From: Pontibacter lucknowensis
Lineage (GTDB): Bacteria > Bacteroidota > Bacteroidia > Cytophagales > Hymenobacteraceae
Length of the DNA: 64,000 nt
Assembly: GCF_900156415.1 (NCBI RefSeq)
Contig: NZ_FTNM01000004.1
Location: 124,001 to 188,000, forward strand
Direction of reading: 5' to 3'
A program made the translations under genes and the position numbers. Shown here piece after piece: positions 27,104-34,649 of this stretch (its first letter is position 1; each line of letters begins with the position of its first letter). The notes beneath the pieces were generated by a model. That model was not told the origin of the DNA and ran no database searches. It saw only the letters and a list, made by a program, of their open reading frames with translations.

Positions 27104-27506
27104 GTTTCCAGTGGATGACAGTAACAGTTGTGCCTTCTCCCGGATTACTCTTAAGGTCGAATTCGTTGACTAATCGTTTAGCGCCGGGCAGACCAAGACC
27201 AAGGCTTCTGCCAGTAGAGAAGCCGTCGCGCATGGCTAAAGCTATGTCGGCTATACCTGGACCTTCGTCTTTGAAGGTAAGTCTTACGCCGGTTTTGGCA
27301 TTGTGGCTGATTATTTCGAGGATTACTTTGCCGCCGCTGGCGTACTTGAGCATGTTACGCACCAGTTCGCTTGCTGCAGTAATCAGTTTCGTCTGGTTCA
27401 CTAAGCTCATACCGATGCGCGTGCTAAACTCCCGGACGCGGTTCCGAAAGGGGACCACATCCTGTTCCCGCACGATCTCCATCGTGTCTTTAGTCATTAC
27501 GATCAT
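27093..27506 (-). CDS. rsbT: RsbT-like serine/threonine kinase (switch kinase of the stressosome)
   Basis: This is a single-domain GHKL kinase of 137 residues. The conserved boxes are ASELVRNMLKYA (N-box), KDEGPGIADI (G1) and GFSTGRSLGLGLPGAKRL (G2), all closely like Bacillus RsbT. In the stressosome RsbT is held by RsbS and RsbR, phosphorylates them under stress, and is then released to switch on a downstream target. The first ATG has a good AGGAGG 9 bases upstream inside the rsbS end. In-frame ATGs three and eight codons later are alternatives. The gene overlaps rsbS by 17 bases and the phosphatase by 11. Confidence 0.9.
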   Translation of the reverse strand: MIVMTKDTMEIVREQDVVPFRNRVREFSTRIGMSLVNQTKLITAASELVRNMLKYASGGKVILEIISHNAKTGVRLTFKDEGPGIADIALAMRDGFSTGRSLGLGLPGAKRLVNEFDLKSNPGEGTTVTVIHWKHGR

Positions 27507-27900
27507 TCTGATCTTCCTCCTCTTCCTCGTCCTGCTCTAGGTTACCGATCAGTTTTGTGTTGAGCAGCTCCATGCCTTTTTCCACGTTCAGGGCAGTGTG
27601 TACACCCTGCAGTGTCAAGCCTAGTTCTACAAGTGTGATGGCCACAGCAGGCTGCATACCCACCACCACTGTTTCAGCATCCATGATGCGCGACATGGAG
27701 GCAATGTTGCCTAAGATGCGACCCATGAAAGAGTCGACAATGCTGACGGCTGAAATGTCGATCAGTACACCCCGTGCTCCCGTCTGGCTTACCATGTTGA
27801 TCAGGTCGTTCTCCAATGTCAGGGCCAGCCTGTCGTAGAGGTCGATCTGAATGGTAACCAGCAGGAAAGGGCCCATTTTGAGTATTGGTATCCTTTCCAT
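27490..27900 (-). CDS. rsbS: RsbS-like STAS-domain stressosome scaffold protein
   Basis: This 136-residue STAS-domain protein corresponds to RsbS, the structural core and antagonist of RsbT. Ser57 in LIDISAVSIVDSFMGR occupies the position of the RsbS phosphoserine, and MQPAVAITLVELGLTLQGV matches the typical C-terminal STAS helix. An unusual strongly acidic tail (EQDEEEEEDQNDRND) follows the domain. Its codons also supply the ribosome site and start of rsbT, so at least part of the tail is a consequence of gene overlap. It starts 4 bp after the rsbR stop codon. Confidence 0.92.
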   Translation of the reverse strand: MERIPILKMGPFLLVTIQIDLYDRLALTLENDLINMVSQTGARGVLIDISAVSIVDSFMGRILGNIASMSRIMDAETVVVGMQPAVAITLVELGLTLQGVHTALNVEKGMELLNTKLIGNLEQDEEEEEDQNDRND

Positions 27901-27904
27901 AGTG

Positions 27905-28777
27905 TTAGCGCATTATGTTTAAGCCTTTATTTTTATCGTTGCGGCGCACTTCGAGGTTCGTCATGCTGAAGGCAAGCTGCAATGCGCTAGCTAGGCTGGC
28001 TTTTGTTTTGATGTTAGACAGGTCGATGCCCAGATGCACGATTGTTTGCGCTATTTCAGCACGTATACCACTAATGATGCACTCAGCACCCATCAGGCGG
28101 GTCGCACTTACCGTTTTGATCAGGTGTTGTGCTACCAACGAGTCAACGGCAGGTACTCCGGAAATGTCGAGAATGGCGATGTTGCTGCCTGTATTCACGA
28201 TTTCCTGCAACAGGTTTTCCATCACGATTTGGGTGCGGGCGCTGTCCAAGGTGCCTATAATCGGTAGGGCCAGTATACCGTCCCATACACGAATTACCGG
28301 CGTCGATATCTCACTGATTTCGTCTGTTTGACGCAGGATAACTTCTTCGCGACCTTTGATAAACGTCTCGAAAGTAACGATGCTCAGGTTGTCAAGCAGC
28401 GTGTTGAGCTGCATAATCTCCATGTAGAGCGTGCTGGTGTCATCCTGACGCTGCTCAACCAGTACTTCAATCAATGCCTGCTTCAGGCTTAGCACATAGG
28501 TTCCGGTTTCACGCGGACTAAATCCCTGTCTTGCTCTGGTAATAGAAATATCGCGGAGCGTGTCAGTTACCTGCTCAAACTCCGTGTCGTAGATGTTATC
28601 GTGATTTCCTTTAGAAACTGCTCTGAGCAGACCGTCGAGCATCTCTTTTGATTGACGCTGTAGTTCATCACTTGTCATCAGATCATCACGGAGTGACGCA
28701 TCCGACAATTGATTTTGCATCCACTTTTCCAGGATGCGTTCCTTGTTTTTTTCGAGTACTTGTGCCGTTGTGTTCAT
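27905..28777 (-). CDS. rsbR: RsbR-like stressosome sensor protein
   Basis: This 290-residue protein has an all-helical N-terminal RsbR-type domain (about 1-150, including SKEMLDGLLRAVSKG and SPRETGTYVLSLKQAL) and a C-terminal STAS domain (about 155-275: DISGVPAVDSLVAQHLI and GIRAEIAQTIVHLGIDLSNI). The positions of the two phosphothreonines of Bacillus RsbRA hold Ser179 (GTLDSART) and Ser213 (VDSLV). I chose the ATG at 28777. An upstream in-frame start would add 38 residues with no ribosome site and no conservation. It is the first gene of a five-gene operon ending at 24698. The N-terminal domain presumably senses a stress signal, unknown here. Confidence 0.9.
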   Translation of the reverse strand: MNTTAQVLEKNKERILEKWMQNQLSDASLRDDLMTSDELQRQSKEMLDGLLRAVSKGNHDNIYDTEFEQVTDTLRDISITRARQGFSPRETGTYVLSLKQALIEVLVEQRQDDTSTLYMEIMQLNTLLDNLSIVTFETFIKGREEVILRQTDEISEISTPVIRVWDGILALPIIGTLDSARTQIVMENLLQEIVNTGSNIAILDISGVPAVDSLVAQHLIKTVSATRLMGAECIISGIRAEIAQTIVHLGIDLSNIKTKASLASALQLAFSMTNLEVRRNDKNKGLNIMR

Positions 28778-28961
28778 GGAGGGCAAAACGTAGCTTGTGG
28801 ACGTATGGTTTAAACGATGCTGATATTTTACATCGCGGAATAGTTGTAGTAGCAGGTTAGGTGCTAAGTTAAATATAAAAATCGCAATCAACGCATACTT
28901 CTCAGATTACTGCTCACGTATATAGATTATTTCCTGTGTGATGATCTAAGAACTTTCGGAA

Positions 28962-29513
28962 ATGAGAAAACTAATATTAAGTACTGCTTGTCTTTTGCTC
29001 TGGCTGTTCACGGGGTGTAGCTCTTCCACCAGTATCCACTCTGAGCCGGCACCCGGTTTCGGTTTGAGCACTTACCGTCAGTTTGCCTTCATGGATGTAG
29101 ATACCGACTTAGAGAAGACGGGACGAGATTATCAGGGGCATGTACACTTCCTGAAGCAGGAATTGGCCCGACAGCTGGAACTTCGCGGCCTGAAGCAGGC
29201 ACCGACGACAGAAGAAGCCGACCTCCTCATCAACCTGGGTATAGTGGTAGACAGGCAGGTACAAACCAGGGAAACGGATATCATATCTGACCCGCCCCGC
29301 TACATAGGACAGCGACGCTATACCTGGCAGAGCAGGGAGGTAGAAGTCGGGCGCTACAGCGTGGGCACGGTATCGGTACACTTGGTTGATCCGGTGCAGA
29401 ACGAACTGGTATGGCAGGGTACGGCTGAGCGTGTTATTTCTGATAAACCTGAAAAACTGCGGGAGCAGATTGAGAAAGGTATAGAAAGGCTGGTGAGTGA
29501 AATTCCATCCTAA
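28962..29513 (+). CDS. DUF4136 family lipoprotein
   Basis: This 183-residue predicted lipoprotein has a signal and lipobox ending LFTGCSSS (Cys19). The mature part shows the DUF4136 pattern: STYRQFAFMD, then AEEADLLINLGI-like EADLLINLGI, with YTWQSREVEVGRYSVGTVSVHLVDP and LVWQGTAERVI, and ends in a helix with EKIEKGIERLV-like spacing. The family is of unknown function, anchored in the envelope, and common in Bacteroidota and Proteobacteria. It is divergent from the stressosome operon and followed by a strong terminator, so it is transcribed alone. Confidence 0.88.
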   Translation: MRKLILSTACLLLWLFTGCSSSTSIHSEPAPGFGLSTYRQFAFMDVDTDLEKTGRDYQGHVHFLKQELARQLELRGLKQAPTTEEADLLINLGIVVDRQVQTRETDIISDPPRYIGQRRYTWQSREVEVGRYSVGTVSVHLVDPVQNELVWQGTAERVISDKPEKLREQIEKGIERLVSEIPS

Positions 29514-29534
29514 GTAGCTTCAGCCTATACTAGA

Positions 29535-29571
29535 AAAGAGAAGCCTTCTATAGCATAGAAGGCTTCTCTTT
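29535..29571. terminator. Bidirectional terminator between DUF4136 gene and tRNA-Pro
   Basis: A perfect 17-bp inverted repeat (29535-29551 and 29555-29571) has a 3-base AGC loop. It lies 21 bp after the DUF4136 stop and 2 bp from the tRNA-Pro 3' end on the opposite strand, so it can terminate both. Confidence 0.92.
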
Positions 29572-29573
29572 CG

Positions 29574-29647
29574 TCGGAGTGGCGGGATTCGAACCCACGA
29601 CCTCCAGCACCCCATGCTGGCGCGATACCAGGCTACGCTACACCCCG
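29574..29647 (-). tRNA. tRNA-Pro (anticodon GGG)
   Basis: The complement folds as a cloverleaf. The acceptor CGGGGTG pairs with CACTCCG (one G-T). The anticodon stem CCAGC/GCTGG encloses loop ATGGGGT, giving anticodon GGG. The T arm contains GGGTTCGAATCCC. CCA is not encoded, as is common in Bacteroidota; the discriminator base is A. Confidence 0.95.
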
Positions 29648-29761
29648 AAAATTTTATGCAACATAGCAAAAACGCTGCATTGCTGCAATACTGTTTCAGG
29701 CATTATAGTTTCATTTCTTTTGCAGGAGTTATGCCTGAGCTCAAAAGTATTTTAATGCAAA

Positions 29762-31027
29762 TCACTTATCGTATACTTTGTGAAAAACGAACCGAAGTGC
29801 AAAGCCGAACCCAAGCAGGCCTATGCCTGAAAGAATCACTGCTAAAGGTAAAGATACAGACATAGCTAGGCAGCCAATCAAACCCAGCACAGGAATAATT
29901 TTACCATACAACTGTTCGTCGGCAGGTTGGCGCAGGGCGGCTATATTGGTAATGCTGTAGTAGAGCAGAATTGTGAAGGAAGCCGAGCGCAGAATAAATT
30001 CAAAGGAGCCCGCGATTGTGAGCAAAAGAATGATGGCCCCTGTAAGGAAAATGCCCACGTGCGGTACCCGGTAACGGGCATGCACGCGCTCAAATACAGG
30101 CGGTAAATCATGGCGGCGGCCCATAGCCAGCAGCATCCGGCTTATACCTAATATCTGACTCAGCAGTACGCCGAGCATGGCGGTGGATGCACCCAAAGTG
30201 ATGATAGGTCGAATGGCAGGAGTGTTGAGCGAAGCGGCAGCCACCTGTAGCGGCGATTTGCTACCTGCCATGCTTTCTGTCCCGATCACGCCTACCGCTA
30301 CCAGCGACACAGCCGCATACAATAATATAGCCGAAACAATGGTGATGATAACGGCGCGGGGAATTGTTTTGTGTGGTTCCTGTACTTCTTCGGCCAGCGT
30401 GGCAATGCGGGCATATCCAGTGAAGGCAAAAAAGAGCAATGCCGAAGCTTCTGCTATACCTGCCATACCAAATGGCGCAAAAGGCTGAAAGTTTTCCTGT
30501 TCCATAGCAGGCGCTCCGCTGAAAACCAGGTATAGTAAGGCAAGCAGGGTGAAGGATACGATCGCCAGGTTCAGCATACCGGCTTTCTTAATTCCGAAGT
30601 AATTGGCAAGCGTCAGGAACACCACAGCCGCCAGTGAGAGCGCAAGGGGAGAGTGGACCGGAACAAGCTGGTAAAAGTAGCTCCCAAACCCAATGGCCAC
30701 GACCCCTGCCGCCGAAAGCTTACTGATCAGGAACATCCATCCGGCCGAAAAGCCAAAAGCCGGGTTTAGCAATCGGTAACCGTACTCGTAAGTGCCACCC
30801 GACTGTGGGTATATCGCCGCCAGTTGTGCTGAAGACAGGCCATTGAAGGCAGCGATGATTCCGGCAAAAAGTAACCCGACAAGGAAAGCCGGACCGGCTA
30901 TACCTGCGGCCACACCTGTCACCACAAATATACCCGCACCTATTATCGCGCCCAAGCCGACACCCACTGCGTCTTTCAGCGTGAGTGCGCGCAACAGTTC
31001 ATGCTGCTGTGGACCTGGTTTTTTCAT
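29762..31027 (-). CDS. APC family amino-acid permease
   Basis: This 421-residue inner-membrane transporter has about 12 hydrophobic helices. The first helix contains the family substrate-site motif GVGLGAIIGAGIFVVTG, followed by GPAFLVGLLFAGIIAA and PQSGGTYEYGY. Helix 6 has SALLFFAFTGYARIATLAEE, and the following cytoplasmic loop VQEPHKTIPRAV is also typical. These match cationic/neutral amino-acid antiporters and permeases (YjeH/CAT-like); the substrate is unknown. A TTG four codons upstream (31039) is possible. The ATG at 31027 is preceded by a GGAAGAG ribosome-like site, so I chose it. No partner gene is adjacent. Confidence 0.9.
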   Translation of the reverse strand: MKKPGPQQHELLRALTLKDAVGVGLGAIIGAGIFVVTGVAAGIAGPAFLVGLLFAGIIAAFNGLSSAQLAAIYPQSGGTYEYGYRLLNPAFGFSAGWMFLISKLSAAGVVAIGFGSYFYQLVPVHSPLALSLAAVVFLTLANYFGIKKAGMLNLAIVSFTLLALLYLVFSGAPAMEQENFQPFAPFGMAGIAEASALLFFAFTGYARIATLAEEVQEPHKTIPRAVIITIVSAILLYAAVSLVAVGVIGTESMAGSKSPLQVAAASLNTPAIRPIITLGASTAMLGVLLSQILGISRMLLAMGRRHDLPPVFERVHARYRVPHVGIFLTGAIILLLTIAGSFEFILRSASFTILLYYSITNIAALRQPADEQLYGKIIPVLGLIGCLAMSVSLPLAVILSGIGLLGFGFALRFVFHKVYDK

Positions 31028-31115
31028 AGGCTCTTCCAAGGGTTATAATTTTCTGTCCTACAAAGTTCTGTCAACTGGCTTGATTTCTTAACTTTGGTAT
31101 TCTATGTTTTTCTCT

Positions 31116-31134
31116 GATCACTCCAAATGTGATC
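31116..31134. promoter_or_regulatory. Short inverted repeat upstream of the 54-residue protein
   Basis: GATCAC (31116-31121) and GTGATC (31129-31134) are inverted with 7 bases between. It follows a TAACTTTG (-7 consensus, 31089-31096) by about 20 bp and lies 21 bp before the GTG start at 31155. It could be an operator or a leader hairpin. Confidence 0.35.
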
Positions 31135-31154
31135 TTACCATTTTACTTTAAAAA

Positions 31155-31319
31155 GTGTTAAAAGCGCTTCTCTATATACTAGTAGTAACAGGCTTTGCCT
31201 ACTTCTTATTTTACCCGATCCTGAAGCGATACATTAGCAGGAAGAGGCTTTTCAGATGGTTGCTCCTGATCTATGTCATCGCACTTGCTATCTCTTCTGT
31301 AAATAGCTATTTCCTATAG
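31155..31319 (+). CDS. Small two-helix membrane protein (54 residues), uncharacterised
   Basis: A GTG-started frame encodes a compact hydrophobic protein. Helix 1 is at about residues 2-22 (KALLYILVVTGFAYFLFY). A basic loop (LKRYISRKRLFRW) and helix 2 at about 36-52 (LLLIYVIALAISS) follow. The hairpin design with a positive loop predicts both ends outside and the loop in the cytoplasm. A -7-like TAACTTTG is found 59 bp upstream, but the ribosome site is weak. Although short, the frame has a coherent membrane topology instead of random composition. It resembles many unannotated small membrane proteins. I cannot name a family. Confidence 0.5.
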   Translation: MLKALLYILVVTGFAYFLFYPILKRYISRKRLFRWLLLIYVIALAISSVNSYFL

Positions 31320-31342
31320 CGGCACTCAATTCTGTATTCAAC

Positions 31343-31377
31343 AAAAAAACGCCAGCCACTTCTGCAGTAGCTGGCGC
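31343..31377 (-). terminator. Terminator after tRNA-Arg
   Basis: On the reverse strand, just after the tRNA-Arg 3' end, CGCCAGC and GCTGGCG form a stem with extra internal pairing (ACT/AGT), followed by a run of seven T. Confidence 0.88.
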
Positions 31378-31391
31378 TCTAAATTGTAATG

Positions 31392-31465
31392 TGCACCCGA
31401 GAGGATTCGAACCCCTAACCCTCGGAGCCGAAATCCGATATTCTATCCAGTTGAACTACGGGTGC
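31392..31465 (-). tRNA. tRNA-Arg (anticodon TCG)
   Basis: The complement folds with acceptor GCACCCG/CGGGTGC, anticodon stem TCGGA/TCCGA around loop TTTCGGC (anticodon TCG), and T arm GGGGTTCGAATCCTC. The discriminator base is A and CCA is not encoded. Confidence 0.95.
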
Positions 31466-31656
31466 TCTCCGTGTTGCAAAAATAGGAACAATGCGCTAAA
31501 AAGGAAATTTTAGGATCAATAATTATAATTCAGAAAAGCAGATCCAGCAGGTTTAGCATTGATATAAATACATAATTAGTTCATACCTAAAACAATATGG
31601 ATAAATTGGGAGTTACTAAATAATACTTAGGATCAAGCAAACAGAATCAGAAAGCT

Positions 31657-32073
31657 ATGGAAAAAGTATATACGGCAGAGGTAACTGCTACAGGAGGCCG
31701 CCGAGGCCATGTGACGTCGTCTGACGGAGTTATTGATATGCCACTCTCATTACCTGAGGGCTTGGGAGGGGAGAAGGGAAAGTCCAACCCAGAGCAGTTA
31801 TTTGCGGCGGGCTATGCGGCCTGCTTCCAAAGCGCTTTACTGCTGGTTGCCGGTAAGCATCACATCCGCCTTAATCCCGAATCTACTGTGAAAGCACATG
31901 TGGATCTGCTCAAGTCAGAAGAAGGTAAATACGGACTGGGAGTGAAGCTGGAGGTGCACTTGCAGGGACTTGAAAAGGACAAAGCAAAAGAGCTCGTGGA
32001 CGAAGCACATGAGGTATGCCCCTACTCGATCGGTACGCGGGGCAACATCAATGTAGAGTTAGAGATTGTATAA
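31657..32073 (+). CDS. ohr: Organic hydroperoxide resistance protein (Ohr/OsmC family)
   Basis: This is a 138-residue cytosolic thiol peroxidase that reduces organic hydroperoxides with lipoyl-linked electrons. The two catalytic cysteines are Cys56 (AAGYAACFQSALL) and Cys121 (HEVCPYSIGTRGN). The substrate arginine lies in GGRRGHVTSSDG and a conserved glutamate in NPEQLFAAGY. The commonly found C-terminal VCPYSNATRGN is here VCPYSIGTRGN. The pattern fits Ohr rather than OsmC. It is monocistronic, with a strong terminator. The upstream region 31466-31656 is AT-rich; no MarR/OhrR gene is adjacent. Confidence 0.93.
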   Translation: MEKVYTAEVTATGGRRGHVTSSDGVIDMPLSLPEGLGGEKGKSNPEQLFAAGYAACFQSALLLVAGKHHIRLNPESTVKAHVDLLKSEEGKYGLGVKLEVHLQGLEKDKAKELVDEAHEVCPYSIGTRGNINVELEIV

Positions 32074-32114
32074 AAACAGAAAGGGCTGCCAGTGATGGCA
32101 GCCCTTTCTGTTTT
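32073..32114. terminator. Bidirectional terminator between ohr and sucC
   Basis: A perfect 19-bp inverted repeat (32073-32091 and 32096-32114) has a 4-base loop (GTGA) and A/T-rich ends. It begins on the ohr stop codon and lies 14 bp from the sucC stop on the other strand. Confidence 0.92.
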
Positions 32115-32128
32115 ATGTGCTATAGGAA

Positions 32129-33331
32129 TTAAGCTCTTACTTCAGCCAATACCTGCTTCACTTTCTCAGCAGCTTCTTTCAATGCTACGGCAGAGTATAC
32201 TTTCAGGCCAGACTCGTCGATAATGCGGGCGCCTTCTTCGGCGTTGGTTCCCTGCAGACGAACGATGATTGGCACGCTGATGTCACCGATGTTCTTGTAA
32301 GCCTCCACTACACCATTGGCAACACGGTCGCAACGAACGATACCGCCGAAGATGTTGATCAGGATAGCCTTCACGTTCGGGTCTTTCAGGATGATGCGGA
32401 AACCAGCCTCAACCGTCTGTGCGTTTGCCCCACCCCCTACGTCCAGGAAGTTAGCAGGCTCACCGCCAGAAAGCTTGATGATGTCCATGGTTGCCATCGC
32501 AAGGCCGGCACCATTTACCATACAGCCAACGTTACCGTCCAGCTTCACATAGTTCAGGTTCGACTCGCTTGCCTCTACTTCCAACGGATCTTCTTCCGTG
32601 ATGTCGCGCAGGGCAGCCAGGTTCTTGTGACGGAACAGGGCGTTGTCATCCAGGTCAACTTTCGCGTCAACAGCCAGAATCTTGTTGTCTGAAGTTTTCA
32701 ACACAGGGTTGATCTCAAACATAGAAGAGTCTGTCTCCACATAAGCTTTATAAAGGTTGGTGATGAACTTCACCATCTCTTTGAAAGCCTCGCCTTGCAG
32801 ACCGAATGCAAAAGCTATTTTATTTGCCTGGAATGGACGCAAGCCGATAGCCGGGTCGATCCACTCTTTGATAATCTTCTCAGGAGTTTTCTCAGCCACC
32901 TCTTCGATGTCCATACCACCTTCAGTAGAGGCCATGATCACGTTGCGGCCTTTGGCGCGGTCCAGCAGGATGCTCAGGTAGTACTCCTTCGGATCAGATT
33001 CGCCAGGGTAGTATACGTCCTGCGCTACAAGTACTTTCTGTACCAGTTTGCCCTCAGGACCAGTTTGGTGCGTTACCAGGGTCATGCCCAGGATGTCGTT
33101 TGCGATCTGCTTCACCTGATCCAGGTTCTTCGCCAGTTTCACGCCACCGCCTTTACCACGGCCACCCGCATGAATTTGCGCTTTGATCACGTGCCAGCCT
33201 GTACCGGTTTCCTCGGTCAGTTTCATTGCCGCTTTTACAGCCTGGTCTGGCGTATCTGCCACGATGCCCTCCTGTATGCGAACGCCGTAGCTTTTCAGAA
33301 TTTCTTTAGCCTGATATTCGTGTATGTTCAT
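32129..33331 (-). CDS. sucC: Succinyl-CoA ligase (ADP-forming) subunit beta
   Basis: This TCA-cycle enzyme couples cleavage of succinyl-CoA to ATP synthesis. It acts as a complex with the alpha subunit SucD, which is not in this window. The 400-residue protein opens with [19 protein letters not shown], has the ATP-grasp signature [20 protein letters not shown] (about residues 50-69), the [20 protein letters not shown] segment, and the C-terminal ligase domain with [30 protein letters not shown] in parts ([19 protein letters not shown]). It is monocistronic, with its own promoter at 33353-33383. Separate sucC and sucD loci are usual in Bacteroidota. Confidence 0.97.
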   Translation of the reverse strand: MNIHEYQAKEILKSYGVRIQEGIVADTPDQAVKAAMKLTEETGTGWHVIKAQIHAGGRGKGGGVKLAKNLDQVKQIANDILGMTLVTHQTGPEGKLVQKVLVAQDVYYPGESDPKEYYLSILLDRAKGRNVIMASTEGGMDIEEVAEKTPEKIIKEWIDPAIGLRPFQANKIAFAFGLQGEAFKEMVKFITNLYKAYVETDSSMFEINPVLKTSDNKILAVDAKVDLDDNALFRHKNLAALRDITEEDPLEVEASESNLNYVKLDGNVGCMVNGAGLAMATMDIIKLSGGEPANFLDVGGGANAQTVEAGFRIILKDPNVKAILINIFGGIVRCDRVANGVVEAYKNIGDISVPIIVRLQGTNAEEGARIIDESGLKVYSAVALKEAAEKVKQVLAEVRA

Positions 33332-33352
33332 GCTTTCAATTTAATGGTCGCA

Positions 33353-33383
33353 CGAAAGTAATCGTTTATCGGCTTAAATTCAA
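33353..33383 (-). promoter_or_regulatory. Promoter of sucC
   Basis: On the reverse strand TTG (33383-33381) is followed after exactly 20 bases by TACTTTCG (33360-33353), one mismatch from TAnnTTTG. The predicted leader is about 16 nt before the ATG at 33331. Confidence 0.65.
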
Positions 33384-33549
33384 GTAATAGGTTTTTAAAA
33401 TATAAACGGAAGTGCACAGTGCTATGGCTGGCCAAGACGCTACATGCTATCAGACGGGATCCACAGGTGCAGCCTTGTAAGCAATTACATACCTAAATGA
33501 AGAGAGTTGTCTAATGTTCGGGGATTATCCTACTCATGTGCACCTGGGG

Positions 33550-34086
33550 TCAGGCATGCGCTAACACTTGCCTGTCAGGTTTAGACTGATAAGACCGGGG
33601 AGTGTCAGAATACCCTTTTAATACAGATTTCCACCTGCCTGTCTCAGCAAAATGTTTAATTACTCTATTTTTCTTCTGGAGCAGAGCGGTAATATATTTT
33701 TGCAGAAACAGTCTATCTAACATGATTCCCAACGCTCCGAAAGGAGATGTGTAATTAAAGACATCAACCATGATGGAGCCTTCAGCAGTTTCCTTAAAAT
33801 AGCGTTCGTGCTTGAATTTTATAAAGGAACGCTTTTCCATCTCTTCGGCGAAGTAGCGGGGCTGATCAAAAATCGTGATCCGGCTGGTTATGTTAAGCCA
33901 AAGGAAAAAATGCTTCGCTCTCCACGTAACTGTTTCGTTGTAGCCTATCAGACCAGTTGTAACACCGGCAATGGCTTGCTGGCCGGAATGACGAGTCGAG
34001 ATAGCGTGCAGGTCTATACTTCTGGATAAGTCGAAGCAAATGGGTATTGGGGCATCGATAACCGTTTCTAATGTGATAGTAGGCAT
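33550..34086 (-). CDS. SRPBCC (START-like) family protein, coenzyme Q-binding/cyclase-like
   Basis: This 178-residue soluble protein of the START/SRPBCC ligand-binding fold starts TITLETVIDAPIPICFDLSRSIDLH, the typical beta1-helix opening, continues with TGLIGYNETVTWRAKHFF, and ends with DRLFLQKYITALLQKKNRVIKHFAE. This subgroup is annotated in Bacteroidota as SRPBCC family or cell-division inhibitor-like proteins; the ligand is unknown. The ATG at 34086 was chosen over an upstream TTG (34095). It lies 218 bp upstream of sucC on the same strand; the interval 33332-33549 contains the sucC promoter but nothing else I recognise. Confidence 0.82.
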   Translation of the reverse strand: MPTITLETVIDAPIPICFDLSRSIDLHAISTRHSGQQAIAGVTTGLIGYNETVTWRAKHFFLWLNITSRITIFDQPRYFAEEMEKRSFIKFKHERYFKETAEGSIMVDVFNYTSPFGALGIMLDRLFLQKYITALLQKKNRVIKHFAETGRWKSVLKGYSDTPRSYQSKPDRQVLAHA

Positions 34087-34649
34087 AAGGTACAACGTGT
34101 ATAATGTATACTGCTTCGTAAAATCTCCTTTACCTTATCTGGTCTCTGCAGACAGAGGATAGCGATTGCAAGCGTAAACTGAAATTAGGCAACCTGGTAG
34201 GTTCATCCAGTTTTTGGCAATGCACTCTAATGCAGTGGAGGCGATTAGAATATGTAAATATAACTATTCTTTTATAATGATTGCTATGATTTTCACTGTT
34301 TGTGCTTTATACCTTGTGCCAATTAAGGACGAACCTTCTTTTCTATCAGCAAAGAGGATAGGGTGGCAGGCCGGATTTTATAAGCTGTAGTACTTGTCAA
34401 CTCAGTTTAGCAGCTTTTTCCTTCTCAGGAACCTTGTGTTGCTGCCATACCTCTGCTTAGGAAATTATGATGCTATGTATAAAGTTGCGTTTATCGGAAA
34501 CAGATAATTGCAATGTTTTTACTATTGTGAGCAATGCTGGTGTGTTCATAAATAAAGATTCCTAAATGATTGCTTTGCAACGATGGATATAGTTTCTGAG
34601 TAATATACATAATCCGATATGGATACATTGCATTCCTCAGAAACGCTAC
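34087..34649. other. 560-bp intergenic region with no convincing gene
   Basis: No conserved protein, RNA or repeat is evident in this AT-rich stretch. A 37-codon frame at 34277-34390 (ATG ATT GCT ...) has a hydrophobic start but no ribosome site or family features. It may be a decayed gene or a regulatory leader for the downstream permease. It has fewer AGGTATA words than most of the window. Confidence 0.4.

Noticed and set aside
34277..34390. A 37-codon forward frame in the 560-bp gap
   Set aside because: Hydrophobic at the start, but it has no ribosome site and no domain, so it is noted only as a weak possibility.
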